Of a DNA stretch of 64,000 nucleotides, positions 34,284 to 45,700 are shown one piece after another. The notes beneath the pieces were generated by a model, which was given only the letters and a program-made list of their open reading frames with translations, ran no database searches and had not been told where the DNA came from. Within the stretch, counting starts at the first letter, position 1. Each line of letters opens with the position of its first letter. Made by a program: the position numbers and the translations under genes. The stretch is from CAVQBL01 sp963710715 (GTDB taxonomy: Bacteria; Pseudomonadota; Gammaproteobacteria; DSM-16500): the NCBI GenBank assembly GCA_963710715.1, contig CAVQBL010000002.1:62001-126000 (forward strand). Direction: 5' to 3'.

Positions 34284-37200
34284 TCAAGCAGCTTGTCGCC
34301 AACGAACAAACCCTAATGTCTTGCTTGCCCCAATTATTTTAGCCGGCATTCGACGCATGTCGATCAAATAATCACCGAACCGCTTAATATGTTCAGTCAA
34401 ATACGGGCTCAAGAAAGCAATATCATCCTCTCTAATATCAGCTCCTTCTTGTGTTAGCTGATGAATAATGTCACTCATATCAATAATGTTTTGTAGGATA
34501 ACTGAATTGGTGATGATGTCGTTATATTTTACTGCTTTTTCCATTTCATTTTCATCATTGCTTGCCACTAATTCTACCGATCCGAAGGATGCCCAATCAC
34601 ACAATTGATTGTATTGTTCTACTTTATTTGTAGTAGCCGTAATGGTTTCACGCAGCTCCACATTAGAAATATACTCTAACAAAAATTGAGTTCGAATAAC
34701 ATAACCTAATTCTTGGAATGCGCGATACAAGCGGTTTTTTCTGCTGTAATTATTTAGCTTGCGCAGCAATAATGACGAACTCATTTTGCCAGCCTTAATT
34801 GATAAAGCAACTTGCATAAGGTCAGCCCAGTGTGTCTCAATCAAATCCCAGTCTATTGTTTCGCTAAACAAACTATCGATGTGTTTGTATTTTGAATTTT
34901 TAGTTGGCCTAAAAAATTTCAAATCTTTCCAGTTTCGTATTCTTGGCATAAGTTTGATACCAAACAAATAAGCTAATGCAAATACTACTGTCGATTGTCC
35001 TTGGGTGTCAGCATGAATTGTATCTGGTTTAATATCAGATTGATTCTTCAGCAGTGCTTCAATGATTTCAACCGCCTCCCAAACACCGCAGGGAATGAAT
35101 GTAGAAAATAGCGCAATGTATTGGTCAGAAACATGGTGATATGCAATGCCGCCTCGATGTCCATAGCGTATGTGATATTCTGAAATTAAATTTTCTTCGC
35201 GAATATATTGTATGGTTCCGTCACCAGCGCAGGATTTTCCAGTTCCCCATGCCTGAATGATTTGAAACGTGTTAGACAAATTGATGAGTTTAGTAAGAGC
35301 TTTATCTAACAAAGGTGGTGTGACATGTCGCCGATTGACCCACGATAACATATGAGCCGAGACATCAGCTTTAATATGTTTTGCCGCTTGAGTTGGTCCC
35401 ATTCGGGTACCATAAGCAAAATTTGTTAAAATGTGTCTTTCTACAGGATCTACAATTTTAGAATCGAACCCCGTAATGGGGCCCAATTCATGCGCCCATC
35501 CTGCGTAATGATGCGTATTGCACAAAATATCCAGGAGATTTCTCTCTGGCATGCGATTTTTAATTTCCTGCGAAAGCCAAATAGCTTGTCGGCTACGCTG
35601 TTTTGGAGATCGTTTTTTTAGAATTGGGTTACCTTTTTCATCAATCACTAATTCTGTTATATCCGGAAATTGTTTATCAACGCGGTTTGCTACTTCAATA
35701 AAATTCTTTCGTAAATTTTTCACGAAATCCTTGGCATTATTCGGAATACTGACTTCATCACAATATTCATTGAGCAGGGGTTGGCATGATTTCCAATCTA
35801 ATAATTCTTTACGATAGTCAGCATATGTTTCAGCACCTTCAACAAAAATATCGCCAGACCTCAGCTCGTTCGAAAGGCAAGAAAATACTGCCAATTCTAA
35901 ATAGCGTCGTGAAATTAAATTTTGTGATTGGTTTTTTCGGATTATTAGATTCTGCCATTTTTCTGGCGCAAATGAAACATCGACAGTATCGTTTTTAAAA
36001 TACTCTGATTTAATATGAGCGTTGGTTAATATTATCTGCAATGCATCAATCAATGATCCATCTTGAGAGGCTGATCTTAAATTTAATATTCGTGCCAGCT
36101 TTAATAAAGTTTGCCTTTTTGGAACAAAATATTCCCAAAGTAATGGAAGATAACTGTCAGAGTGATAAGCAACCACTTGTTCACATTCACTGTGAAGAAT
36201 TCCAACTCCACCATGATTAGATATAGCAGTTAAAACATTTTTTCCAATTGCATCAGTTGATGTTTCATCTTTACATATTGATAACACATCATAAAATGCA
36301 CCCAATAAATGTTTAGTCATTTCTTCTTGTTTTTTTCGCAATGATTCATGTTTTTCATCTGCTTTTTTATGCATTTTTGCCATTGTTCTGCTAAACATAA
36401 TAGCTAATGAATCTTTACCGCGATGTTGTGCTTGATTGATAAGACATAGAATTAATGCATAACGACGATGTTTGTTCATGTCCTTAAAATCGCTTGCGTC
36501 TAATGATTTTGCTTCAACAGAAAACTGTTGCAATTTTACTTTTGAAATATCCTGAAGGTATTTTTCTGTGTTGCCGAATAACAATAGCCAATCGTGATGC
36601 TCAAGTAACTCTTTGAAATGTGAAATAGTGGGATTTTTTGGCAACCGTTTAAGGCTGTTGTACCCAGTCTTATTGAATCCGGGTTTTATTATAAATAAAT
36701 CATCTAACATCTTTATTAGAGCATCATCAAGCTGTCGGTATATTTTTGTGAATATTTTTCTATTTACAATGGCACGTGTATGTTTTACCAAACGATTGAG
36801 TTGATCAAATGGGGGTAACTCGTAATGATGGTGAATCAATTCTTCAATCACAACATTAATGATATCTGCTGGATGATTCATCGTTTGTGCAGCTTTATAT
36901 GCAATCTGGATGGCAAAACGTCTGCCAGGATGTTGTTCTATGCCATCAATATTATTTTTACTCCAACGATTTATTTTTAAATAGGAACAGATTTGATTTC
37001 TGTGTAAGTGCGAGTTTTTTTGTGATCGTAATAAGGCGCCATATCACTATTAAATTGTCCAAAACATTTTTTGATGTGCTCAACAATTATTTCAGGCACA
37101 TGTTTAAATTCCGCAAAGTAACCTAATCTCTGAAACGTTTTTAATTGAATAGAGAAATTTAGCCGCATGAGAGGAGTCCGTACGTTTTGATCGATGTAAC

Positions 37201-37303
37201 GTAGTTCATCTGGGGTAAGTGAATAAAATTGCTCGAGCTCATGTTCTTTGAGTATGCGACCGGGAGCGAACCGTGGATAGGCAGTACGTTCAATTGATGA
37301 CAT
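34284..37303 (-). pseudogene. tnpA: Tn3-family transposase TnpA, single frameshift
   Basis: Two minus-strand frames (36977-37303 and 34284-36881 with an open extension to ~36975) add up to ~1000 residues, the normal TnpA length. The N-terminal 108 residues (PRFAPGRILKEHELEQFYSL) end at a TAA created by a shift at about 36977; the other frame continues seamlessly (YLKINRW, GRRFAIQIAYKAAQTMNHPA). DDE residues are recognisable: CAGDGTIQY, HADTQGQSTVVFALAYLFG and KVEQYNQLCDWASFG. The total length is not a multiple of three, so the gene is inactive unless frameshifting occurs. Confidence 0.85.
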
Positions 37304-37510
37304 TAAAACCTCCTCATTTTTTTATTTGGATGCTCTTATTATGTCCGTCTAACAAACCTCCGTTTTCATTACACGAGCGACAGTTACACGGGAAGCACAT
37401 TATATGTCTAGTTTTGTGTTAAACAAAGCGTACAAAATTCAATGATAAGCATTTTTTTTAAGATAACGGGTTCATATACAATCTACCCATAAAATTTATA
37501 GGGAAAAGCC

Positions 37511-38089
37511 ATGAAAATCGGTTATGCGCGCGTTAGCACCGCTGATCAACATTTGCGAATGCAAGAAGACGCCTTAAGAAGTGCGGGATGCGAAGAAATT
37601 TATACTGACGTTATAAGTGGGGTTAAATCTCAACGCCCTGGGCTGGATAAGGCTCTAAATTATCTTCGCGAAGGCGATACATTGGTGGTGTGGAAGCTCG
37701 ATCGATTGGGACGTTCCATCCAGCACTTGATTCAAACAATCACATCACTAATTGAAAAGAAAATTGTCTTTAAAAGTTTGCAGGAAAATATTGATACATC
37801 CACCAGTAGTGGTAAGCTTATTTTCCATATTTTTAGTGCGTTAGCAGAGTTTGAGCGAGATCTTATACAGGAAAGAACACAAGCTGGATTGAAAGCAGCA
37901 AGGGCTCGTGGAAAAATGGGTGGTAGGCCACCATTGCTTGATACCAGACAGATTAATCGCATGATTGAAATGTATGATGAGCAGAAAAATACAGTGGCTG
38001 AAATATGCAAAATCTACAACATCAGTCGTCCTTCATTTTACAATTACCTTAATAATAGAAAACGAGAATTAGTTAAAGCCAGTGATTAA
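37511..38089 (+). CDS. tnpR: Serine resolvase TnpR
   Basis: 192 residues. Resolvase/invertase domain with catalytic Ser9 in GYARVSTADQ, DRLGRSIQHLI, and the E-helix AEFERDLIQERTQAGLKAAR; then GRKM-type linker (RGKMGGRPPLL) and a C-terminal helix-turn-helix (TVAEICKIYNISRPSFYNYL). Resolves Tn3 cointegrates at a res site expected in 37304-37510. Divergent from tnpA. A start at ATG 37511 follows GGGAAAAG. The last few codons are also present at 57470-57483. Confidence 0.92.
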   Translation: MKIGYARVSTADQHLRMQEDALRSAGCEEIYTDVISGVKSQRPGLDKALNYLREGDTLVVWKLDRLGRSIQHLIQTITSLIEKKIVFKSLQENIDTSTSSGKLIFHIFSALAEFERDLIQERTQAGLKAARARGKMGGRPPLLDTRQINRMIEMYDEQKNTVAEICKIYNISRPSFYNYLNNRKRELVKASD

Positions 38090-38830
38090 ATTATATATGA
38101 GTTATTTAACATAAAAGATTAAAGGAAAAATAATGATAATTGCGAAAGATCTTAAACCAAAATTAATACCAGCTACTTTAGATGACTATCCAACTATACA
38201 AAATATGGCGCGGTTTTACGTTTATGATAGAACTCAATATATGGGATGGGAATGCCCTGAAACAGGGTTATTTGAATGTATAGATTTCAAACATTACTTT
38301 GAAACGTCGGGTGAATGCGCCTTTCTTGTTAGAATTGATAATGAATTAGCCGGGTTTGTTTTATTAGATAAAATGCATTTAATTGAAAAAGTAGACTGGA
38401 ATATGGGTGAATTTTTTATCTTAGCTAAATTTCAAAACCATGGTATTGGTGCGCAAATTGCTACAGAAATTTTTTCTAACTTTATAGGAAAATGGTCAGT
38501 TTCAGTAATGCCTGAAAATGTAGGGGCTACAAAATTTTGGCGTAAAACTATTAATGATTTTACAGATGGTGAATTTACTGAAGTTTTTAAAACAGAAGAA
38601 GAATTAACGACACCAGAAAACCCTGATCCATATGCAATGATTATTTTTAGTTTTAAGACAATTAAGAACAATCAATAAACATTGTATGATTGGATTGTTT
38701 TTAGATGATAGTATTTCAAGTAATCGGGAAAGGGCTGTTAGCGGGCATAAGCATCTTGTTTTAGAGACGAGTATTTTTACATTGATCGAAAGCTTATGCC
38801 CGAATTAATAACGAATCCCGGCACGGGGTG
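38051..38830 (+). repeat. 780-bp segment duplicated in inverted orientation (copy 1)
   Basis: Spans the last codons of tnpR, the GNAT gene and the right transposon end. Its reverse complement occurs at 55460-57483; removing the IS3 element and its 3-bp duplication there leaves exactly 780 bp. The two copies face each other across 16.6 kb and could recombine to invert that interval. Confidence 0.9.
38133..38678 (+). CDS. GNAT acetyltransferase, transposon passenger
   Basis: 181 residues, start ATG 38133 after AAAGGA. The acetyl-CoA site is FFILAKFQNHGIGAQIATEI (motif A, H-G-I-G), with SVMPENVGATKFWRK as motif B. It lies between tnpR and the right transposon end, so it is cargo. Substrate unknown; aminoglycoside or other antibiotic modification is possible but not shown by sequence. 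An inverted second copy exists at 55612-56153, there cut by an IS3 element. Confidence 0.85.
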   Translation: MIIAKDLKPKLIPATLDDYPTIQNMARFYVYDRTQYMGWECPETGLFECIDFKHYFETSGECAFLVRIDNELAGFVLLDKMHLIEKVDWNMGEFFILAKFQNHGIGAQIATEIFSNFIGKWSVSVMPENVGATKFWRKTINDFTDGEFTEVFKTEEELTTPENPDPYAMIIFSFKTIKNNQ

Positions 38831-39625
38831 AAAAAAGGTAAGGCTAGCGACAATAAAAATGAATATAAAAAAGCATTTGAATGCCATCAAAAAGCAGCTC
38901 AAAAAGGAGTTGCAGATAGCCATAATTCGTTAGGATTATTGTATCAAGATGGAATGGGAGTTGAACGGGATTCAGGTAAAGCAATGTATCATTTTCAGCG
39001 CGCAATCGAATTGGATAGTGGCAAAGAAAAATTTAAGCAAATGCAAATGAATGGAATATATTATCTTCCTGTTTTTCCCCATGCGACTTTGAATTTAGGT
39101 ATTTTATACTATAAACAAAATAAGAAAAAAGAAGGATTGTATATGATGGTTTTATCGGCCCTGGCTGAGCATGAACCTGCTGTCACGTGGCTCAAAAAAC
39201 TAGGTGTTTCAGATGAAAAATTAGAGTCCCTTAAAAAGTCAGGTTTTCTAGATGAAGCAATGAATAGTTTAATGAATAAACAGGACGAGAAACAAAGTTC
39301 TTCTGCATTTCCTGTAGATTCAGAACTTAAACAGGAACCTAAAACTCTTTTTTCTCTACTGGGTAATCTTTCAAACTTATTATCGCTTCGATCTGATTGG
39401 AGCATCACTTCAGCTGGCATAGCATGGTGCTATATTTCTGCAGATGAAGCAGAAAATATCAAAAAGCGTAATATTGCTCCTATGTGTATTCGTGTAACTC
39501 AAGGAAATAAGCGAAAAATTTTATTTCTTGAAACCGCATCTCCAGAAGCGATTGAAAAAATATGTTTAAACTTAAAGATCGAAACTGAAAGAGAGGAGAA
39601 TTTGTCGAGAGTGGCGTTGAAATAA
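38828..39625 (+). pseudogene. Sel1-like repeat protein, 5' end replaced by transposon
   Basis: The 265-codon frame starts with GTG 38828-38830, the last three bases of the transposon repeat, so the original N-terminus is gone. Residues ~1-60 contain Sel1-type repeats (KKAFECHQKAAQKGVADSHN, then SLGLLYQDGMGVERDSGKAM), followed by YHFQRAIELDSG and a further helical pair. Sel1/TPR-like proteins are frequent effectors or signalling scaffolds in Legionella and Coxiella. The C-terminal ~90 residues (SITSAGIAWCYISADEAENI) are not recognised. Expression is doubtful, as no ribosome site precedes the GTG. Confidence 0.65.
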
Positions 39626-40096
39626 ACTTTGTTGTATATCAAATATCGGAGCACCCGCCGCCAGAAATCCACACATATGATAAAGCGGTTGCAATGGTGT
39701 TTTACTAACACCAAAAGGGATCAGGGCGAATGAGTATTGGTAATCATCGTGATCCACATTTAGGCAAGAAAGAAGGTGAGCTTCAAGATCCTTTCCAATC
39801 TGAAGTCCCTTCTTGAAACGGGTGAAATCGTTTTGAAGAAATATTAAATGCTGATTTGTTTAGAATTTCAATGGTGTAGTATAAGGGAAAGCTTGTCAGC
39901 TTGATGCTCGACGCGAGAGAAAACGATCCTGTGGCTGATTTTTTCCAAAAATCTCTTGCTATTTTCTGTCTAAAATGTAATCATATACCCCCTGTGTTTA
40001 AGTCAATTATCTTAAATTCGGCAATTGAACCCGTAGCAAGAGAGGCTATGTGCTGAAGATAGGAATTTTAAATATAATTTACGAGAAATTAATATT
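39626..40096. other. Gene-free 471-bp region
   Basis: No credible coding sequence, only short frames without ribosome sites. AT-rich towards the following gene. No repeat or hairpin stood out. Confidence 0.4.
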
Positions 40097-41896
40097 ATGC
40101 CAGCTTATGCTAATGCGTTAAAAATTGCTGAAGTTGAGAAATTACAAAAAGAAATTTTAGAATTAGTAAAAAAAATTCATAATCCACTTCGAACATTCGC
40201 TGCATTCTTATTGGCTAGTTTTGGAAATTATTTGTTCTTAATGACCGATTTTCATAAATACGTCATACATTATTTCGCAATGGAATCCGAAGTGTATTCT
40301 GGAGTATCAAAAAGATTAACTACTCTTAAAAGACATAAAGATTTATGTGAAAAAATGCAAAGTATCTGTTTTAGCAACAATCCAGCGAAACGAAAATTAA
40401 TAAGTCTACATTTCCAAGAGCTAGGAAGTCTATATCTCCAAGAGCCAACAGAAGTCTTACTATCAGATAATTGTGAAGAAACTGTTTCTGAATGCTTTAA
40501 GATAATGCAAAATATTATAGGCTCCACACATGAACTAATAAAGGATGAATACGTGGGAAAAGCAATAGCCTATTCCCTTGAAAACGGAAATCTTTACTCT
40601 ATAGTCGCAGAATTATTATGTTTTTTCCCTGTTTCTATGTTATTAATTAATCATTTTAGAAATGGATTATTACTTAATTATCCACTTGGCTTTCTACCAT
40701 TTTGTAATTCAAAATATAATAATAAAGAACTCATACTAATCTCGTATAGTAAAATAAATAAAATAACTCGGCACGCAAACAGCCAAAGAAAAGATTCTCT
40801 GATTAGATTAAAGAACGACATTGCATTAACTTATCGAAACGTGCAGTTTTTTAGTATGGCAATAATTATGTTAAGCATGCTAATTGAATACTTGGTTTAC
40901 GATGAAGATTTAACAACAAATGGTCTCACTTTCCCCTTATTCCTTGCTTTTATTTTAACATCTTTAACAGGAATATATAATGAAGCTTTAAAGAAATATG
41001 AAAATTACAAAATTAATAGTACCATCCATAATCGCCTTGGTTTATTAAATAAAATTTCTAAGGAAGTTGGCTGCGAAAAATGGGAGACGTACCCTAAAAA
41101 TGCACCATCTATGTTTTATGTAAAACTTAACACGAGAAATGACGTAACTAAAAAACAAGCTTTTAGAGCGCTGCAGCTGGCTTTTTCTAAAAATGAAATT
41201 ATTCCATTATCCATTAGAAACAATCAGATTGTGTTAAATTTAGATACTAACATTACTGATAAGAAAGTTTTGTCTATTAATGCAGATTTTAATTGTTTTC
41301 TCAAAGAAGAAAAAAGCAATGACAACTTTAAAACAATTTCGGTTCCAAACCATGCAGTAGAAATAAAAGAAAGTCATGAGACAGTAGAAACAAAAGAAAA
41401 TGATGGGCAAAAGCAAAAACCTCACAAACGAAAAAGAACCGCTGCCCCTATTAAAAACACAATAACAATAAATAATCAGGATGAGAAAACTGATGACAGG
41501 CCCGTAAAAATTAAATTTGGAAAATATGGCAGTTTTGATTCTAAACGAGAAGATGGGGAAATTATTGAATTACATGCGCATTGTTGGCCTAGATATTCTC
41601 ATTTTGGGATTTTTACTGTTAAAAAGGGTGATTTTAAAGGCAATGAAGCCACCTATGATAAATTCAAATCTATTTTTAAAAAAGGCAATGTAGTGCCGAC
41701 AAGAGGATACACAGGTATCATACGATCTAAAGAAACTATACGTATCCATAACGAATGGGCTCCTATTTTCCATAAAGTAAAAGCAGTCAACGAAGATATG
41801 CGTATTTGTCAGATTACTCCAGATATACCAGCCGATAACAACCCCAATGCACGTTTACATGTTTTTGATTATGTCGTTCATAAATCGCACCGTTAG
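40097..41896 (+). CDS. Multi-pass membrane protein with soluble C-terminal domain, unknown
   Basis: 599 residues. Hydrophobic segments at about 32-50 (LRTFAAFLLASFGNYLFLM), 170-187 (VAELLCFFPVSMLLINHF), 252-272 (FFSMAIIMLSMLIEYLVYDE) and 277-296 (LTFPLFLAFILTSLTGIYNE). After a charged linker (KESHETVETKENDGQKQKPH and KRKR) comes a ~120-residue C-terminal domain (KIKFGKYGSFDSKREDGEII, ELHAHCWPRYSHFGIF). No family recognised for either part. The paired transmembrane helices plus charged linker and terminal domain would fit a membrane-targeted effector or a toxin-like protein, but this is inference. Confidence 0.6.
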   Translation: MPAYANALKIAEVEKLQKEILELVKKIHNPLRTFAAFLLASFGNYLFLMTDFHKYVIHYFAMESEVYSGVSKRLTTLKRHKDLCEKMQSICFSNNPAKRKLISLHFQELGSLYLQEPTEVLLSDNCEETVSECFKIMQNIIGSTHELIKDEYVGKAIAYSLENGNLYSIVAELLCFFPVSMLLINHFRNGLLLNYPLGFLPFCNSKYNNKELILISYSKINKITRHANSQRKDSLIRLKNDIALTYRNVQFFSMAIIMLSMLIEYLVYDEDLTTNGLTFPLFLAFILTSLTGIYNEALKKYENYKINSTIHNRLGLLNKISKEVGCEKWETYPKNAPSMFYVKLNTRNDVTKKQAFRALQLAFSKNEIIPLSIRNNQIVLNLDTNITDKKVLSINADFNCFLKEEKSNDNFKTISVPNHAVEIKESHETVETKENDGQKQKPHKRKRTAAPIKNTITINNQDEKTDDRPVKIKFGKYGSFDSKREDGEIIELHAHCWPRYSHFGIFTVKKGDFKGNEATYDKFKSIFKKGNVVPTRGYTGIIRSKETIRIHNEWAPIFHKVKAVNEDMRICQITPDIPADNNPNARLHVFDYVVHKSHR

Positions 41897-41977
41897 TGAA
41901 AACTTGAAAACTGCTGGTCATCCGTTACAAAAGAAGAAAGGTGCCATGGTCTCATCATGTAACAAGTAACAATGTAA

Positions 41978-42268
41978 CACCCCGTGCCGGGATTAACGCT
42001 TAAAACGGGCATAAGGAAAAATGTTATAATTGTCATTAAATTAGAGACGCATAAATTTGTTAAATTATATACATTTTGTAAAAAATCTCGATTATTACGC
42101 GCGAATAACTAACACTGATATGTATACAAGTTTTTATACATAATTTAAATATAGAAAAAACGTTTTTTACAGGAAAAATTGCAAATAGTAGAATAATTTT
42201 TTAGACAAGTTTATTTACAATGTTGCTTGGCTTATGCCCGTTTTAAGCGTTAATCCCGGCACGGGGTG
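41978..42268. mobile_element. 291-bp Tn3-derived miniature element (TIME-like)
   Basis: Bounded by perfect 38-bp inverted repeats (41978-42015 and 42231-42268) starting CACCCCGTGCCGGGATTAAC. The first 17 bases and the CGGGCATAAG end equal the transposon at 34213-38830, while the middle differs. The 215-bp interior is AT-rich and codes for nothing. Size and structure match Tn3-derived inverted-repeat miniature elements, mobilised in trans by a related TnpA. It interrupts a YhcG-like gene. No clear 5-bp target duplication (TGTAA left, ATAAA right). Confidence 0.8.
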
Positions 42269-42479
42269 ATAAAGTGTCAATAAAACCGCTTCCCCAAGAT
42301 TTTTCTTGCTGTTTTTCAATTATTTCCTTGCCGATTTCCCAATAATGATTGATTGCTTCTTGATTCACTGCCAATGCTGCACGAAATCGAGCAGTTTGAA
42401 TGCGTGTCTTTAAAGTATCTAAAAATGATTTGTAATCTTGGTCAGGATGAAATGATAATGTCGATTTTTTTATGTTCAT
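42269..42479 (-). pseudogene. YhcG/DUF1016-type nuclease N-terminus, cut by the miniature element
   Basis: About 70 native residues: DYKSFLDTLKTRIQTARFRA, AINHYWEIGKEIIEKQQEKS and WGSGFIDTLS, after which the frame enters the miniature element. This is the DUF1016 N-terminal domain of PDDEXK nucleases such as YhcG. The nuclease part is absent on the other side (41897-41977). Confidence 0.7.
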
Positions 42480-42606
42480 AAAATCAAAAGCCCTGTACTG
42501 GTGTGAAAATAATTAAATTAAATCATAATTTATCTATGAAGGATACTCTTTAAAACGGCTATTGTAAATAGCCTATATTAAATATTATAGGCGTTATTGA
42601 GTTATG

Positions 42607-42633
42607 GACAAAATTATTGAAAATAATTTTGTC
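42607..42633. terminator. 12-bp perfect hairpin downstream of the giant gene
   Basis: GACAAAATTATT and its complement are separated by GAA. It lies ~95 bp beyond the stop of the minus-strand gene ending at 42727. AT-rich and without a T-run, so the terminator role is tentative. Confidence 0.4.
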
Positions 42634-42676
42634 GAAAAATAGACAGAAAAAATAACTGGTTCCATTGTCAGCACCT

Positions 42677-42712
42677 TACAGTAGCAGCTGGTCGTAGCTT
42701 CCGTACCATAAG
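42677..42712 (-). repeat. Dispersed ~35-bp repeat, copy 3 (inverted)
   Basis: The reverse complement contains GGTACGGAAGCTACGACCAG followed by CTGCTACT, matching copies at 24056 and 32071 with several mismatches. Lies just behind the giant gene. Confidence 0.55.
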
Positions 42713-42726
42713 ATCTATTTTGTGGT

Positions 42727-45700
42727 TCACTGCTTTCTAGCTTTCTTTTGCACTGATTCATATGTAGTATTTTTTTGATTAACTTTATTACTTTTACTTC
42801 CAGCTATGTCTAATACATCTTTTAATTCTTTCTCATATCTAGCAAGTACCCCTTTTTTATTTTGCACACTTGATAGTGACTTCACATAATCGGTGCGCGC
42901 TGCATATAAGGTCTTGATAATGTCAATCTCTGTTGCATCGTTTTTTAATTTTTTACGGGCATTTTCTACTATCTTTTTTGCTCCTCCATGTTGTACCCCT
43001 ATTGAAAATAATGCCGAATCAATTGCAAAGGTGCGTGTTAAACCAAGTTGATCTGCGTGTTTAGCAACTGGCTTAAAATGTGTTTCTTCGATATACACAT
43101 GTTGTGCTATTTCAAAATTAGGATCTTCCGCAGCTAATGCTTTCCATTTTTGATCGAACTCAGAACTACCCGGCTTTGTTTTAAATTCCTTGTCGTAGTT
43201 ACTCGCTTTAAGAAATTTTTCTAATGTTGATTTTTCGCCATTTATAGACTTCGATGCAAGCTGATAACTGCCATAACTCTTACCTCCGGCATCACCTTCT
43301 CCCGTTGAAATAGTTCCAGGACCTGCACCGCGCGACTCATATTCACGCGAGATAGCTCCAACTCGTAATTTGCTTTTCATCATATCTTCATGAGCCAACT
43401 TAGAAACCCTATCCAGCTCACCACCATCTGTAAATTTTTTATTATCATTTTTTCGTCTAAAAAATGGTAATGTTACTACAGGGGGTAGTATAGGGTCTGG
43501 AGCGTGAGGTTGCTGCGCAGCAGAGAATGCTTTCGAAAGCGTTTTAGCACCAGTTTTTATGCTATCCCATTCGTTAGAGATTTTTTCTTCATTTACTGTC
43601 GCGAACCCAAAACCAAAATTAGATTTCTTATTTTTAGTTTGGATTGCATCAGGGACATGGTTTCCAAAACTAGCCGACCTGATGCTCTCTTCCTCCTCAC
43701 GATGATGTTCAAATGTTCCCGTAATAGGTATTGAGCCTTCTAGTGATAAATTTAAATTAACAGAAGTATTTTTAGTAACTGAAGTATCTTTTAAATTTTT
43801 CATTTCATGATTGACTGGCGCATCTGTTCCATCGAATCGGCGCATAGAAATGTCTGGTGAAGCAAAAGCTGAACCTGTTTGTTTCAATGTATTTGTTTCT
43901 ATCCTCACGGAACGACCACCTTGTGCAACTGAAGGCGCCGATTTTTTACTATGGTGCGAGTAATGATTTATACCGCCAGAAATACCTGGTGAAGCAATAT
44001 TAACATTAACATTGTAAGCAAATTTAGACTCATCTTTAGTATCCTGTACATTCTCGTGCAAAATTTCAGGAGACCGCATTGCCAAATCAACTTCAGCATT
44101 TAGATCTACTTTTTTCATTTCTATCTTCTCGCCAGAACCCAAGTCAATTGTGTCTGCATTTAAATGAGCAGATTGATGTGTTGTTTTATTAGCGTGACTA
44201 GTACTACCATCATGTCCCACAGAAACCAGTTTTTGATCGCGCAATGTACCGCCAACTGAAAATCCTTGGGAATTACCTTTGCTTTCATAAACATCCTCTG
44301 CGCAAGTTATCTGTAGTAATTTTCTTGCCATAATGTGAATGCCACTTGCAGATAATTGAGTGCCGTCATTTAAACGAATTACATCACCTTCCAATCTAAT
44401 ATTACCGAGAACTTGTAATGATGCAGAAATTGTTCTTGTGGCTCTTTCTTGAAAATGTGATTTACCAAAACGCAGAGTAAATTTAGGATTGAACTTTCGG
44501 TTATCACCATTTTTATCTGCTGTGGTAAGTCCCCACCTATCTGTCAAACTTCCGAGCAATTTATCTTTTTCAAATCCGTTTTCTCCGCATGCTTGGCCTA
44601 CCATCGCTGCAAGACGCCACCCCTCAATAAACGTTTGAAATGTGTTGACAGTAGCCGATCCTATATCCCTTACGCGAGCCAATGATCGGACAGCATTAAT
44701 AAATGCATCTTCACGCATTAAGTGATCAACTGCTTCACGCCCTGAGCCTCCGGCACAAATCGATTCAATTGCTTGAGACCCAAAAAAACTCAGGCTTATT
44801 GATCTTGTATCGATTTCATTTGTTATTTCTTCTTTAGCACCGTCTATTTGAACTTCTCTTGCCCGTCCGATGAAGTCGGCCCCAACAAGCCCTTTGATCC
44901 CTGACATTTTGATTTTCTCGATTGCATTAACAATCAGATTCTCTCCGACAACTAAACTACTTAATAAGGCATTCTTGGCCATTTGTTTTGTTTTGGTTTC
45001 TTGATAAGTGAATCCTTTTAACTGTTTTGAACGAGACCAATGTGTTTCGCGACTTTCTCCAGGCAAAATAGAGATGTTTTTACCTGTTATTTCTGTATTT
45101 TTGACCGAGCCCAACATCACATTGCTTAAAGCAATATCGTCTTGAGTAGAATGAATGCGGAGATTTTTACCAGCAACAAATTCATTATGTAAATGACTAG
45201 TTGCTGTTCCTCCTTCAACCTTGCGACGACCTCTTCGACCTGATTGGGTTGTAGGTAATTGATATTCTTCTGATGCTTGAGAGACTTCTATTTTATCTCG
45301 TGCTTTTAACGTATTCTCACCAGCAGCATGTGAACATAGTCCTTTTATTCGCATCCCACCCGCCGTAACAACAATAGACTGGTCTCCTTCACTCATCATG
45401 TAAGCCGGGGTAAATAGTGGTAAAATAGAATAATCAATATTACTCTGTAATACTTGCGTAGTACGCAATGGATTAACAATAACCTCTCTTTCAACCTTAA
45501 CTTCAGCACCACCTTTACCGCTGCTTAGCCTCCCGCCTATTTGTTTATAACTCCCTGCAGAAACCTTCATTTCACCCGCATGCAATACACCTGTATCATC
45601 TACCGCTTTTTGTATTTTAACATCGTCATAGCGTTGGTTCTTGTCATAATAAACTCGGACATTTTCTTCAACTGTTTGTTGTTTTAACTCCCACATATCT

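Larger units (their letters stand above)
34213..38830. mobile_element. Tn3-family transposon with GNAT passenger
   Basis: 4618 bp bounded by 38-bp inverted repeats (34213-34250 and 38793-38830), each beginning CACCCCGTGCCGGGATTCGT and ending in a CGGGCrTA segment. Contents: tnpA (minus, frameshifted), tnpR (plus), and an acetyltransferase gene (plus). Gene order with divergent tnpA/tnpR is standard for the family; the 207-bp gap between them should hold the res site. No 5-bp target duplication is visible (TATAA left, AAAAA right). Right part duplicated at 55460-57483. Confidence 0.85.

Noticed and set aside
34208..38835. Target-site duplication of the Tn3-family transposon.
   Set aside because: The 5-bp flanks TATAA and AAAAA differ, and no shifted alternative gives a match; no duplication is claimed.
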